A stretch of DNA of 64,000 bases, from positions 2,582,501 through 2,646,500 of the forward strand of contig NZ_CP100350.1 in assembly GCF_024204685.1 (NCBI RefSeq), in the 5' to 3' direction. The translations under genes were made by a program, and so were the position numbers. The stretch comes from Gilvimarinus sp. DA14. Its GTDB lineage: Bacteria; Pseudomonadota; Gammaproteobacteria; Pseudomonadales; Cellvibrionaceae. The notes under the pieces were generated by a model. The model was given only the letters and a program-made list of their open reading frames with translations, made no database searches and was not told where the DNA came from. Positions 46,299 through 56,644 of this stretch are shown piece by piece (within the stretch, counting starts at the first letter, position 1; each line of letters begins with the position of its first letter).

Positions 46299-47597
46299 CT
46301 ATTTTTCTGCTTTTTTAAACTTGGCGTAATAGAAGCCGTCGTGGCCATCTTGCTGTGGCAATAATTGTCTGCCTGCCTTTTGCGCTATACCCCAGTCTGC
46401 GTCAATAACAATCTCTTGCGCGTTGTGGGTGCGCTGCAAAAAGGCGCTGGCCTGTTCGCTGTTTTCGGCTGGCAGTGCCGAGCAGGTAGCATAGACCAGG
46501 ATACCGCCGGGTTTCAGCAGAGGCCAAAGTGCATCCAGCAGCTGGCTTTGCAGCTGGACCAGGCGGTTGATATCGGCGGCGCTGCGCAGCAGTTTGATAT
46601 CGCTTTGGCGGCGAATAATGCCCGTGGCCGAACAAGGCGCATCCAGCAAAATTCGATCGAAAAGTTGGCCGTCCCACCACTGTTCGGGTTTGCCGGCATC
46701 ACCGGCAAGAACCTGGGCGTCTAGCTGTAAGCGCTGCAGATTCTGTTTTACTTTTGCCAGACGGCGCTCTTCTATATCAAGCGCCACCACTTCGCCGAGC
46801 TGGGGCTCGCTTTGCAGAATGTGGCCGGTTTTACCGCCGGGCGCCGCGCAGGCGTCGAGCACTCTCTGTCCGGGTTGTAGCTCCAGCAATGGGGCAGCAA
46901 ATTGCGTCGCCTCGTCCTGCACGCTGATCAGTCCGCTGGTAAAACCTGGCAGCATTGTCGGGTCGCAGGGTGGGAGGGTGATACCGCAGTCGCTAAAGCG
47001 CGTGGGGCTGGCTGTAAACTCCTCTTTGGCAAGTATTCGTAAATAGTCGGCACGAGAGGTTTGCTCCGTATTCACCCTTATTGTAAGTGGTGGATGAGCA
47101 TTGTTAGCACTTACTATCTGATCTGTGGCAGAGCCCCAGGCGATGCGGTAGGCATCAAGTAACCACTGCGGGTGGGCGCTGGTAAATTCCGGGATCTCTG
47201 CCAGGCGGGCGGTAAGCTCGTCGCGCTCGCGCTGGTAGCGGCGCAGCACACCGTTAACTAACCCCGTGGCCCAGGGCTTTTTTAGCGCCTTGGCGGCACC
47301 TGCGGTTTCACCGATGGCGGCGTGATCCGGTATGCGGGTGTAATCCAGCTGATACAAGCCCAGCAAAATCAGCGCCTGAACATCGCTGTCTTTGGCGCGC
47401 AGAGGCTTATCCAATAATTGTTCTGCAATAGTGTTGAGGCGCGGGTAGTAGCGCATGCTGCCGTAGCAAAGCTCGCGCACCAAAGCGCGGTCGGCCGGTT
47501 CTACCTTGTCCTGCCACTGGGGCAGGCTGCTTGCCAGCGAGCCGCGCTGGCGCAGCAGCTCGGCCAGTGCGCGGGCGCATGCAACCCGGGGTTTCAA
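46299..47597 (-). CDS. rsmB: 16S rRNA (cytosine(967)-C(5))-methyltransferase
   Basis: Methylates C967 of 16S rRNA. It has an N-terminal NusB-like domain (ELCYGSMRYYPRLN), then the SAM-dependent domain with VLDACAAPGGKTGHIL, the first catalytic cysteine in DAPCSATGI and the second in YATCSALPAEN. 432 aa, starting at TTG 47597 and overlapping the fmt stop by 4 nt; the MKPRVACARALAELL N-terminus is family-typical. Confidence 0.96.
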   Translation of the reverse strand: MKPRVACARALAELLRQRGSLASSLPQWQDKVEPADRALVRELCYGSMRYYPRLNTIAEQLLDKPLRAKDSDVQALILLGLYQLDYTRIPDHAAIGETAGAAKALKKPWATGLVNGVLRRYQRERDELTARLAEIPEFTSAHPQWLLDAYRIAWGSATDQIVSANNAHPPLTIRVNTEQTSRADYLRILAKEEFTASPTRFSDCGITLPPCDPTMLPGFTSGLISVQDEATQFAAPLLELQPGQRVLDACAAPGGKTGHILQSEPQLGEVVALDIEERRLAKVKQNLQRLQLDAQVLAGDAGKPEQWWDGQLFDRILLDAPCSATGIIRRQSDIKLLRSAADINRLVQLQSQLLDALWPLLKPGGILVYATCSALPAENSEQASAFLQRTHNAQEIVIDADWGIAQKAGRQLLPQQDGHDGFYYAKFKKAEK

Positions 47598-48559
47598 GCT
47601 TCCGGCCCTGTGAATCGGTCGCCAATCTTAAACAGGTCGCTATTGCCGCGCAGCAAGTCGGCTACCGCCATGGGCTTTTTGCCCGGCATTTGCAGTTGAG
47701 TTATAGCGATACCGCCTGTGCCGCAGGCCACGGTGATCCGATCGGCATCAAGCTCAATAATGGTGCCTGGGGAGCCCGACGCCGCTGGTGCAAGCTCGCA
47801 TTGCCATAGCCGAATGGCGGCCTCTGGTTTGGCGCTGTGGCGGGTAAAGGCCACCGGGAAGGGGTTAAAGGCGCGAATTTTCCGGTCGATATTTTCTGCG
47901 CTGTCGCTCCAGTTAATCTGCGCTTCGGCCTTACTGATCTTGGGCGCGTAATTGGAGAGCGAATCCTCCTGGGTTTGCGGCAGCGCTGAATCGGTCGCCA
48001 GTTGGGCCAGAGCTTTCTCAAGCGCCGGTCCACCCAAGCTCAGCAATTTGTCGTGCAGGCTACCGCCGGTGTCGCTGACCGTGATAGGACAGCTGGCCGT
48101 GACCAGCATGTCGCCGGTGTCCAAGCCCTCGTCCATTTGCATAATGGTAATGCCGGATTCACGGTCGCCAGCTTCGATGGCACGCTGAATGGGGGCGGCG
48201 CCGCGCCAACGCGGTAGGAGCGAAGCGTGTACATTAATACAGCCGAGTCTGGGTGTTTCTAACACCGCCTTAGGCAGCAATAAGCCGTAGGCGACCACCA
48301 CCATTATATCGGCGTCCAGTGCTGCCAGCTCACTCTGAGCGACAGGGTCTTTTAGTGAATGCGGTTGATACACCGCAATGCCTGCCTGCTCGGCGAGGCT
48401 TTTGACCGGGCTAGGTTTAAGCTTTTTACCGCGACCGGCGGGGCGGTCGGGCTGGGTGTAGCAGGCGATGACTTGGTGTGGGCCGTCGAGCAGTACCTGT
48501 AAGTGGTGAGCGGCAAAATCGGGGGTGCCGGCGAAAACGATTCGCAGTGGAGCAGTCAT
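47594..48559 (-). CDS. fmt: Methionyl-tRNA formyltransferase
   Basis: Formylates initiator Met-tRNA. 321 aa with RIVFAGTPDFAAHHL, the folate-binding CINVHASLLPRWRGAAPIQRAI and the C-terminal OB-like domain. It is placed between def and rsmB in the conserved def-fmt-rsmB-trkA order. Confidence 0.97.
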   Translation of the reverse strand: MTAPLRIVFAGTPDFAAHHLQVLLDGPHQVIACYTQPDRPAGRGKKLKPSPVKSLAEQAGIAVYQPHSLKDPVAQSELAALDADIMVVVAYGLLLPKAVLETPRLGCINVHASLLPRWRGAAPIQRAIEAGDRESGITIMQMDEGLDTGDMLVTASCPITVSDTGGSLHDKLLSLGGPALEKALAQLATDSALPQTQEDSLSNYAPKISKAEAQINWSDSAENIDRKIRAFNPFPVAFTRHSAKPEAAIRLWQCELAPAASGSPGTIIELDADRITVACGTGGIAITQLQMPGKKPMAVADLLRGNSDLFKIGDRFTGPEA

Positions 48560-48592
48560 TAATCTGTGTCCGGGCCTGAGGGCGCCGGGGCG

Positions 48593-49099
48593 TCAGGCCC
48601 GGGCGCGATGGAGTTTTTCGAGTTTTTTGCGAATCCGCTGGCGCTTCATTTGCGACAGGTAATCGACAAAAAGCTTGCCGTTGAGGTGATCCAGCTCGTG
48701 CTGAATGCATACGGCCAGCAGGCCGTCGGGCTCCAGGGTGAAGGGCTTGCCGTCGCGATCGAGCGCTTCAACCCGAATTTGAGTGGGGCGATCGACACTT
48801 TCATAGAAGCCGGGCACCGACAGGCAACCCTCGTCATAGGGGGCTTCGTCTCCCCCAAGAACGGTGACCTCGGGGTTGATAAAGACACGCGGTTCGCTCT
48901 GATCTTCCGACAGGTCCATGACCACAATACGGCGGTGGACATTGACCTGAGTGGCCGCCAAACCGATACCCGGCGCGGCGTACATGGTTTCAAACATGTT
49001 GTCGATCAGCTCACGGACACTGTCGTCCACAGTCTCTACCGGCTTGGCGATGGTGCGCAGACGCGGGTCGGGAAATTCAAGAATTTCAAGTAGGGCCAT
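48593..49099 (-). CDS. def: Peptide deformylase
   Basis: Removes the N-formyl group from nascent proteins. 168 aa with the three family motifs [15 protein letters not shown] (metal-binding cysteine) and HELDH (catalytic Glu and metal-binding His). It is the first gene of the def-fmt-rsmB-trkA-trkH series and is divergent from the LysM gene. Confidence 0.98.
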   Translation of the reverse strand: MALLEILEFPDPRLRTIAKPVETVDDSVRELIDNMFETMYAAPGIGLAATQVNVHRRIVVMDLSEDQSEPRVFINPEVTVLGGDEAPYDEGCLSVPGFYESVDRPTQIRVEALDRDGKPFTLEPDGLLAVCIQHELDHLNGKLFVDYLSQMKRQRIRKKLEKLHRARA

Positions 49100-49218
49100 A
49101 GGCTTTGTGACAAACTTCTAGTAAAAAGGTAACAAGCGCTGCTAACATGATGATCGTACAGGATTTAACCTGGGTGGAACTCATAGCAGACCGGTCGCAC
49201 AGCGCGGCCGGTTGCGCT

Positions 49219-49224
49219 ATTATA
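49219..49224. promoter_or_regulatory. Overlapping -10 elements for def and the LysM gene
   Basis: Plus-strand TATTATAAC at 49218-49226 contains a minus-strand TATAAT (49224-49219), suited to def, and plus-strand TATTAT/TATAAC hexamers, suited to the LysM gene. It sits in the 169-bp divergent gap. The -35 elements are weak. Confidence 0.4.
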
Positions 49225-49268
49225 ACGGCTAAACCGCTCAGGACCGAACAAAAACAGGATCGGTTTCT

Positions 49269-50306
49269 ATGAAAAAAATGATTTTTGCTGTTCTGGCGTT
49301 AACGGCCGCCAGTGTCTTTTCTTGGGCCGATTCGTCGCCTTTCAAGTCTGATTCACCCGATGAGTATGTAGTTGAGAAGGGGGATACTCTCTGGGATATA
49401 TCGGAAACATTTCTCGATTCACCGTGGTTGTGGCCGGAGATTTGGCACGCCAACCCGGAAATCGAAAACCCGCACTTGATCTTCCCAGGCGATGTGGTGC
49501 GTCTTGTTTATATCGACGGCCAGCCGCGTCTAACCGTAGATCGCACTGTCAGACTCACACCCGGTGGCGATGCCAAGCTTGAGCCAACCGTGCGGGTACT
49601 ACCTATAGAAGAAGCTATTCCCGCGGTATCTCTGGACAAAATCGCCTCTTATCTGTCTCGCTCGCGCATCGTTATGCCCGACGAGGTAGAAGGTGTGCCC
49701 TATATTGTGGGCGGTTCGGAAAAGCGCTTGATCACCGGTAAAGGCGATACCGCCTACGCCCGTGGCACTGTGCCCGATGGCATCGGCAACTTCGACGTAT
49801 TCCGCCAGGGCGAAACTTTTGTCGATGAGCAGACCGACGAAGTTCTGGGTATTCACGCGCTGGGTATTGGCGGCGTCAGCATCGATAAAATCGACGGTGA
49901 AATTATTCGTGTGCACGTAACCCGCTCGGACGAGGAGCTGCGCGCAGGCGATATTCTGCTGCCTAACGTCGAGCGCTCGGTAGATTCAATCTTCTACCCC
50001 AGCGCACCGGACTTTCCGATCGAGGCCGAAGTATTGGCTGTAGAAGGCGGTGTTACGCAAATTGGTAAAATGGACATCATGATCATCAATCAGGGTGATC
50101 GCGATGGCGTTCAGGTGGGCAATGTGTTTGAGGCCTTTGTTAGAGGTGAGACCATTGAAGATCGTGTTACTGGCGATACCCTCAAATTAATGGACGAACG
50201 TGCCGGCCTGGTGATGGTGTTCCGCACTTTTGAAAAACTCAGCTTTGCCATTGTTATGGAGGCTACTCGCCCCATGGCGGTGGGCGATCTATTGCGCAAC
50301 CCGTAA
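49269..50306 (+). CDS. LysM-domain periplasmic protein
   Basis: 345 aa with a signal peptide (FAVLALTAASVFSWA) and one LysM peptidoglycan-binding domain at about 34-82 (YVVEKGDTLWDISETFLDSPWLWPEIWHANPEI). The rest is a repeated beta-rich region of unknown function. The same gene lies between def and dprA in many gammaproteobacteria, which argues for an envelope housekeeping role. Confidence 0.9.
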   Translation: MKKMIFAVLALTAASVFSWADSSPFKSDSPDEYVVEKGDTLWDISETFLDSPWLWPEIWHANPEIENPHLIFPGDVVRLVYIDGQPRLTVDRTVRLTPGGDAKLEPTVRVLPIEEAIPAVSLDKIASYLSRSRIVMPDEVEGVPYIVGGSEKRLITGKGDTAYARGTVPDGIGNFDVFRQGETFVDEQTDEVLGIHALGIGGVSIDKIDGEIIRVHVTRSDEELRAGDILLPNVERSVDSIFYPSAPDFPIEAEVLAVEGGVTQIGKMDIMIINQGDRDGVQVGNVFEAFVRGETIEDRVTGDTLKLMDERAGLVMVFRTFEKLSFAIVMEATRPMAVGDLLRNP

Positions 50307-50354
50307 TTCTCCAAACAAGCCCAGGGAAGGGCGAGCGCTAACAGGGACGTTACT

Positions 50355-51449
50355 ATGCAAGCTTTCACTCCCGCCTTTCTTCTCTCCCGCGTTCGGGGTC
50401 TTGGCCCGAGCAAAATCAAACAGCTTTACAGCCAGTTTGGCTCTCTTCAATCAGTCTTAAATACCAGTGCCGAGCGCCTAGAGCAGTGCTTAAGCGCCGA
50501 TATCTGCCGGCAGATTAAGGCATTGCAGAACCGCGATAGTGAGGAGCACTGGCGGGCGGCGGAAGATCTCGCCTGCTGGCTTGAGCAGCACCCGGAAGTT
50601 AGCCTGCTGAGTCTCGACGATGAAGATTACCCGGCCCTGTTGGCGGATACACCGGCGCCGCCGCCTCTGCTGTATGTACGCGGAAATCTCAATGCCTTGG
50701 AATTGCCCCAGCTGGCCGTGGTAGGCAGTCGCAACCCTACGGCCGGTGGCAGCAAGACGGCGTTTGAATTTTCCCGCTGTCTGGCCTCAGGTGGTTTTGC
50801 GATTACAAGTGGTCTGGCGTTAGGCGTCGATGCCTGTGCCCATCGCGGCGCCCTGGCGGGCGATGGTATTACCCTTGCGGTTATGGGAACGGGCATTGAT
50901 CGCCTATACCCGGCGCGCAACCGCGCCCTGGCCGAAGAGATAGTGGCAGGTGGTGGCGCGCTGGTCACAGAATTTGCGCCTGGCACCGCATCCGAGGCCG
51001 CCAATTTCCCACGGCGCAACAGAATTATCAGCGGCTTGAGTTTGGGGACTATGGTGGTCGAGGCTGCGGTGAAAAGTGGTTCGTTAATCACTGCACGCTA
51101 CGCCGTCGAGCATCAGCGCGAGGTGTTTGCTGTGCCCGGTTCTATTAATAATCCGTTAAGTCGCGGCTGCCACGCGTTGATCAAAAACGGCGCCAAGCTG
51201 GTGGAGTGTGCCGATGATATTATCGCTGAGCTGAATGGCGCACTGGCCTACAAGCACGAGCAGTTAGCTGCCCAGGCGCCCACCGAAGCTGAGCACTGGC
51301 TGCTGGGATTTATGGGCTATGACCCGGTCACCCTGGATCACTTGTGCGAGCGCAGTGGCAAAAACGCGGGCGAGTTGGCCGCCGCGCTGCTGGACTTAGA
51401 GCTTGAGGGCGTTGTCGCTCAGCGCGGCAGTTATTACAGCCGTTTGTGA
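50355..51449 (+). CDS. dprA: DNA-processing protein DprA
   Basis: Loads RecA on incoming single-stranded DNA during natural transformation; present in most bacteria even without proven competence. 364 aa with the Rossmann-like core LAVVGSRNPTAGG, ITSGLALGVDACAHRGAL and FPRRNRIISGLS, plus a C-terminal winged-helix domain (GYDPVTLDHLCERSG). Its last 16 bp overlap the small gene on the opposite strand. Confidence 0.96.
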   Translation: MQAFTPAFLLSRVRGLGPSKIKQLYSQFGSLQSVLNTSAERLEQCLSADICRQIKALQNRDSEEHWRAAEDLACWLEQHPEVSLLSLDDEDYPALLADTPAPPPLLYVRGNLNALELPQLAVVGSRNPTAGGSKTAFEFSRCLASGGFAITSGLALGVDACAHRGALAGDGITLAVMGTGIDRLYPARNRALAEEIVAGGGALVTEFAPGTASEAANFPRRNRIISGLSLGTMVVEAAVKSGSLITARYAVEHQREVFAVPGSINNPLSRGCHALIKNGAKLVECADDIIAELNGALAYKHEQLAAQAPTEAEHWLLGFMGYDPVTLDHLCERSGKNAGELAAALLDLELEGVVAQRGSYYSRL

Positions 51450-51583
51450 GATGTTTTGGCGACCGCGAGAGCGGCGCGGCTATCGTCGCGAATATGGCGG
51501 TAGGCGTACCAAGCCAAATAACCCATGATGGCAAAAATGGCGAAAATAGTGGCCAAGCTGAGTACCAGTACAGAGTCAATCAT
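51434..51583 (-). CDS. Small single-helix membrane protein (49 aa)
   Basis: Reading down from the ATG at 51583 gives 49 residues: MIDSVLVLSLATIFAIFAI continuing into MGYLAWYAYRHIRDDSRAA and ending HKRL. Residues 4-27 form one membrane helix followed by a basic/polar cytoplasmic tail. GAGGT lies 7 nt before the ATG, and an FNR-type site lies at class II distance upstream. It overlaps the dprA 3' end. I know no function; size and context fit a small regulator or subunit of a membrane complex. Confidence 0.7.
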   Translation of the reverse strand: MIDSVLVLSLATIFAIFAIMGYLAWYAYRHIRDDSRAALAVAKTSHKRL

Positions 51584-51650
51584 GGTTAGTACCTCTTTGT
51601 GTTAAAGGCAATCTTGTATTTGGTGGCATGTGCCACACTCTCTGAGTATT

Positions 51651-51656
51651 AATTTA
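51651..51656 (-). promoter_or_regulatory. Likely -10 element of the 49-aa membrane protein gene
   Basis: Minus-strand TAAATT. With a start about 7-8 bp downstream (near 51644), the centre of the FNR-like site falls at about -40.5, the class II activation position. Confidence 0.4.
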
Positions 51657-51677
51657 CGCCTTTGCGGCCCAGGCGTT

Positions 51678-51691
51678 TTGATTTGGGTCAA
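51678..51691 (-). promoter_or_regulatory. FNR/Anr-type operator
   Basis: TTGATTTGGGTCAA matches the FNR/Anr consensus TTGAT-N4-ATCAA at 9 of 10 defined positions. It lies between the divergent small membrane protein gene and tsaC-hemF. Geometry favours oxygen-dependent control of the small gene; an effect on hemF, which is Anr-controlled in Pseudomonas aeruginosa, is also possible. Confidence 0.7.
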
Positions 51692-51847
51692 GTTCCCCGC
51701 GCTTGTTTAAAGACGCGAGTTAGGTTAATTTTCGCGCTTTCACGCCCCGCGGCGAGTCGTTTCTGGTTCGGTAAAACAACTTTATCAGTCGAGTCGCAGC
51801 GGTAACTGGCAAGAGACGTGATAGATAAATCCGGGCGGTGTTGATGT

Positions 51848-52414
51848 ATGAAGGGTTGGGTTGAGCATATTGGGGTCAAGCGTTGCGCCCAGGTGATGCG
51901 CGCCGGTGGGGTAATCGCCTATCCCACGGAGTCTGTCTGGGGGTTGGGCGCTGACCCACATAACTCTGATGCTATTGCCCGCTTGCTACAGCTTAAACAC
52001 CGGGCGCCGGCAAAAGGCCTGATTCTTATCGCCGCGAATGTAAATCAGGTTGAGCCCTGGTTGGCAACGCTTTCGGCGCCCGAGCGCGAAACCCTGTTGG
52101 CGAGCTGGCCAGGCCCCAACACTTGGCTGGTGCCCAATCGCGGCCTGGCATCCAGTTGGGTTACCGGCAAGCACAGCTCCGTGGCGCTGCGCGTTACCGC
52201 CCACCCAGTGGCTGCGGCTTTGTGTCAGGCTTTTGGTGGGCCCATTATCAGTACTTCCGCCAATCCTCAGGCTCGCCCCGCCGCCAGGGATGCAACCCAG
52301 GTGCGGCGCTATTTTGGCTCTCAGCTTGACGCTATAGCCCCGGGCCGCACCGGTGGCCGTCGCCAACCTTCAAAGATACGGGATTTGGCCACAGGCAAAA
52401 CTCTTCGTGCATAG
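51848..52414 (+). CDS. tsaC: Threonylcarbamoyl-AMP synthase TsaC
   Basis: Makes threonylcarbamoyl-AMP for the universal t6A37 tRNA modification. 188 aa, YrdC/Sua5 fold: GGVIAYPTESVWGLGADP, LKHRAPAKGLILIA (with the K-x-R-x3-K pattern), WPGPNTWLVP and PIISTSANPQ. It lacks the Sua5 C-terminal domain, hence TsaC. It lies 33 bp before hemF. Confidence 0.96.
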   Translation: MKGWVEHIGVKRCAQVMRAGGVIAYPTESVWGLGADPHNSDAIARLLQLKHRAPAKGLILIAANVNQVEPWLATLSAPERETLLASWPGPNTWLVPNRGLASSWVTGKHSSVALRVTAHPVAAALCQAFGGPIISTSANPQARPAARDATQVRRYFGSQLDAIAPGRTGGRRQPSKIRDLATGKTLRA

Positions 52415-52426
52415 CTGGTACAATAG

Positions 52427-53365
<939 letters not shown>

Positions 53366-53439
53366 CAATAACGAACTCAGTAAACGTTCGGTAAGAAAAC
53401 TCTGGTAGTTTTGCCGCTCGTTTTAACTATAGGTACCCC

Positions 53440-54282
53440 ATGAGCGATTCTTACGCAGTATTTGGCAACCCCATTGCGCAGAGCAAGTCCCCCGCCATCC
53501 ACCGGCATTTTTGTGAGCAGACCGGTGAAGATATGACCTATACCAAGCAGCTGGTAGCCGAGGGCGAATTCCAAACCGCCGCCGATGCATTTTTTGCCGA
53601 CGGTGGCCGGGGTCTGAATATTACCTCACCGTTTAAACTGGATGCTTTTCAGTACGCCGATCGTCGTACCCCTCGTGCCGAGCGCGCCGGGGCGGTCAAT
53701 TTATTGATTAAAGAAAACGACGGCAGCATCACCGGCGATACCTCCGACGGTGTGGGTATGGTTAACGATATGCTCAATATGGGCTGGGAGTTGGGCGGCA
53801 AAAAACTGCTGATTTTGGGCGCGGGTGGCGCGGTGCGCGGTGTACTTGAACCACTGCTGGGGCAGCAGCCCGCTAATCTGACGATTGCCAATCGCACCCT
53901 GGCAAAGGCAGAGCAGCTGGTAAAAGATTTCCATGATTTGGGAGAGTTAAAAGCCTGCAGTTTCGACGATCTGGCAGGTCGCCAATTTGATGTGATTATC
54001 AACGGCACTTCGGCCGGCTTGCACGGTGAGCGCGTGAACCTGCCTGCCAACCTGTTGGCGCCAGATTCCGCCTGCTACGACATGAGCTACGCCGCCGAGC
54101 CCACGGGGTTTTTATGCTGGGCCGAGCGGGAGGGCTGTAAGCAGTTGTCGGATGGTTTGGGCATGCTGGTGGGCCAGGCGGCGGAATCCTTCTATGCCTG
54201 GCGCCATATTCGCCCCGAAGTCGTACCGGTGATTACCGAGCTGCGCCGTAAAATGACAGAGAGTAAAAAGAAAGCCAGTTAG
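53440..54282 (+). CDS. aroE: Shikimate dehydrogenase
   Basis: NADP-dependent reduction of 3-dehydroshikimate in the aromatic amino acid pathway. 280 aa with YAVFGNPIAQSKSPAIH at the N-terminus (shikimate site), LILGAGGAVRGVLEPLL and IANRTLAKA (NADP site), and NGTSAGLHGE. GGTACCCC precedes ATG 53440. Confidence 0.97.
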   Translation: MSDSYAVFGNPIAQSKSPAIHRHFCEQTGEDMTYTKQLVAEGEFQTAADAFFADGGRGLNITSPFKLDAFQYADRRTPRAERAGAVNLLIKENDGSITGDTSDGVGMVNDMLNMGWELGGKKLLILGAGGAVRGVLEPLLGQQPANLTIANRTLAKAEQLVKDFHDLGELKACSFDDLAGRQFDVIINGTSAGLHGERVNLPANLLAPDSACYDMSYAAEPTGFLCWAEREGCKQLSDGLGMLVGQAAESFYAWRHIRPEVVPVITELRRKMTESKKKAS

Positions 54283-54445
54283 CAGCCTCTGCTTGAATCT
54301 GGGGGTTTGTGCCAGGGCAATTATCTGGCGGCGTCAATAGGGTCGTTCTGTGGCGGTTGCGTCGTAGCTGCGGCAAATAGAATATTAGCTTGAAACGCTC
54401 GGGTGATTGGCTGGTAAAATCACAAATCTAGAAAAGCAGACCGCA

Positions 54446-54479
54446 CCCCAGCCACAAAGGGCTGGGGCCCGGGTTTTTT
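54446..54479 (+). terminator. Rho-independent terminator after aroE
   Basis: CCCCAGCC (54446-54453) pairs with GGCTGGGG (54460-54467) around ACAAAG, followed by CCCGGG and TTTTTT (54474-54479). It abuts the convergent sulfatase stop at 54478. Confidence 0.75.
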
Positions 54480-55980
54480 ACTGTTTCGGCGTAAAACTGC
54501 CGCCTTCCTGGCGAGGCGGGAATTCTTTAAAGGTCGCCATAAAGTTTTTCACTAAGTTTTGCAGCGGGACGAACGCGTACATGTGCCGCACCATCCAGTC
54601 GTCGTGGTAAGACGAGTCTTCGGGTGCCATTTCGAAGGGGTCAGCGCGCAGGTCAACCAGCAGTGGTGCTTTTAAGACGGTTTGTGCGTGCATCCAAGAG
54701 CCCAGACCGTCGTGTTCCTGGATAGAGAAATGTGCTTTCCAGGGGCCATAGCGCACCGCCCCCAGAGTTCCATCATCCACAAAGGCAAAGAACTCGTTGC
54801 GCGGCCACTCGTCTGAATTGCCTGTCAGGTTGGGCAAGACATTGTAGCCATCCAGATGTACTTTAAACTTCTTGTTGCCAGCCTGGTGGCCTTTTAACAG
54901 TTTCGCCTTAATATCGGAATCACCGGCTGCGGCCATCAGTGTCGGCACCCAGTCCTCCAGCGAAATGATCTCGTTGTTAACCTGTCCGCCAGAAATCTGA
55001 GCGGGCCAGCGAACTAACATGGGTACGCGAATACCGCCTTCCCAGGTTGAGGCCTTTTCGCCGCGGAAGGGGCTGGTGCCGCCGTCGGGCCAGCTGAATT
55101 TCTCTGCGCCATTGTCGGTGGTGTAAACGACAATGGTGTTATCGGTAATGCCCAGCTCGTCCAGTTTATCCAGCAGCACGCCGACCTGACCATCGTGCTC
55201 GATCATCCCGTCGGCATAAATACCGCGACCGGTTTTACCTTCCGACTCGGGTTTCAGGTGGGTAAAAATATGCATCCGCGAGGTGTTGTGCCACACGAAG
55301 AAAGGCTTATTGGCTTTGTGCGCTCGTTCAATAAAATCGAGTGTGGCGGCCAAAAACTCTTCGTCAATGGTTTCCATGCGCTTGCTGGTCAAGGGGCCGG
55401 TATCTTCAACTTTACCGTCGGCGGTCGATTTAATCACACCGCGGGGGCCGAATTTTTTGCGAAACTCAGGATCTTTGGGGTAGTCGGGGTTTTCCGGCTC
55501 TTCTTCCGCGTTCAGATGGTAAAGGTTGCCAAAAAATTCATCGAAACCATGGTTGGTTGGGAGAAACTTATCTAAATCGCCCAAATGGTTTTTGCCAAAC
55601 TGGCCGGTGGTATAGCCCAGGGGTTTGAGCAGTTCGGCCAGGGTGGGGTCTTTTTCCGAAATACCAATGGGGTCGCCGGGCATACCAATTTTTAACAGAC
55701 CGGTGCGTTTAGGCGATTGACCGGTAATAAAAGCGGCGCGCCCAGCGGTACAGCTTTGCTGACCATAACCATCGGTGAACAGAACACCTTCGTCGGCGAT
55801 TCGATCGATATTGGGGGTGGTGTAGCCCATCATGCCGTGGTTGTAGGCGCTGGTGTTAAACCAGCCGATATCATCGCCCATGATCACCAAAATATTGGGT
55901 TTGTCGGCAGCGGTTACCGACGCTGATAGCAATAGAGCACCTATAGCACTCATTACTTTATGAAAGGTCAGTTTTTTCAT
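54478..55980 (-). CDS. Secreted sulfatase (type I, arylsulfatase-like)
   Basis: 500 aa with a signal peptide (ALLLSASVTAA). The metal-binding GDD pair is at D36-D37. The formylglycine site is C77 in CTAGRAAFITGQ, fitting the CxAxR form of the type I motif; PNIDRIADEGVLFTDGY and FGKNHLGD are also typical. An anaerobic or aerobic formylglycine-generating enzyme must be encoded elsewhere. The target may be a sulfated polysaccharide. There is no TonB receptor beside it; it is flanked by aroE and a GFA gene. Confidence 0.92.
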   Translation of the reverse strand: MKKLTFHKVMSAIGALLLSASVTAADKPNILVIMGDDIGWFNTSAYNHGMMGYTTPNIDRIADEGVLFTDGYGQQSCTAGRAAFITGQSPKRTGLLKIGMPGDPIGISEKDPTLAELLKPLGYTTGQFGKNHLGDLDKFLPTNHGFDEFFGNLYHLNAEEEPENPDYPKDPEFRKKFGPRGVIKSTADGKVEDTGPLTSKRMETIDEEFLAATLDFIERAHKANKPFFVWHNTSRMHIFTHLKPESEGKTGRGIYADGMIEHDGQVGVLLDKLDELGITDNTIVVYTTDNGAEKFSWPDGGTSPFRGEKASTWEGGIRVPMLVRWPAQISGGQVNNEIISLEDWVPTLMAAAGDSDIKAKLLKGHQAGNKKFKVHLDGYNVLPNLTGNSDEWPRNEFFAFVDDGTLGAVRYGPWKAHFSIQEHDGLGSWMHAQTVLKAPLLVDLRADPFEMAPEDSSYHDDWMVRHMYAFVPLQNLVKNFMATFKEFPPRQEGGSFTPKQ

Positions 55981-56110
55981 TGCAACGTCCTGTATAGATT
56001 GCTTGATGGGTGTTTAAGAGTAGACGATTTTTATGAAGGTATGGAAATATAGAGACATTTCATTACCTGTCTGCTCAGGGTGGCTGGTTGTCTTTCGCGG
56101 CGTCTAGTGG

Positions 56111-56503
56111 CTATTGTTTATATAGCGCAAAGACTTCCGCGCCGGTCATTTTGCTGGTGTTGTCCTGCAAAGGGTAATAGCCGGGTGCTTCGTCCACAAA
56201 GACCTCGGTGGTAAGGCTAAAGGTATGATTTTGAAACAGGCCAGCGGACAAAATATATTCTTTGGCCGGTATTAAATAGTAAAACAAATGGGTGCCGCAG
56301 TTGTTGCAAAAGCCGCGTTCGGCCCAGTCTGATGATTGATACCGACTGGGTTCGGCACCGCTAAAGTTCACCCCTGCGCCGCAGTGAATCGCGTGCATGG
56401 GCCCGCTGCCCCAGCGGCGGCACATTTGGCAGTGGCACAGGGCAACTTCTTCGGCATCTGGCGCGGTAACAGAAATGGCGCCGCACAGGCAGTTTCCTTG
56501 CAT
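56111..56503 (-). CDS. GFA-family zinc protein
   Basis: 130 aa with the GFA/Mss4-type fold. Cysteines C5, C7, C23, C25 and C28 are in place (CLCGAI and CHCQMCRRW), and the second zinc set lies in FCNNCGTHLFYYL. Some relatives act on S-hydroxymethylglutathione, but most GFA proteins have no proven reaction. Confidence 0.9.
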   Translation of the reverse strand: MQGNCLCGAISVTAPDAEEVALCHCQMCRRWGSGPMHAIHCGAGVNFSGAEPSRYQSSDWAERGFCNNCGTHLFYYLIPAKEYILSAGLFQNHTFSLTTEVFVDEAPGYYPLQDNTSKMTGAEVFALYKQ

Positions 56504-56644
56504 GGTGTGAACCTCCTACTCGCAAATGGATAAAAGCAGAGTATAGGAGAGATGTGAGGCTGTTACTCAACTTAGCGCAGAGAGGTCAGGGTATTTATTA
56601 CTAGTGGACTGATGGGCCTCCCTGCCCATTGTTTGGTACTGCGC

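Noticed and set aside
51688-51879. 63-aa minus-strand frame over the FNR-like site and tsaC start
   Set aside because: It overlaps the regulatory site and the tsaC start, has no good ribosome site and no recognisable sequence pattern.
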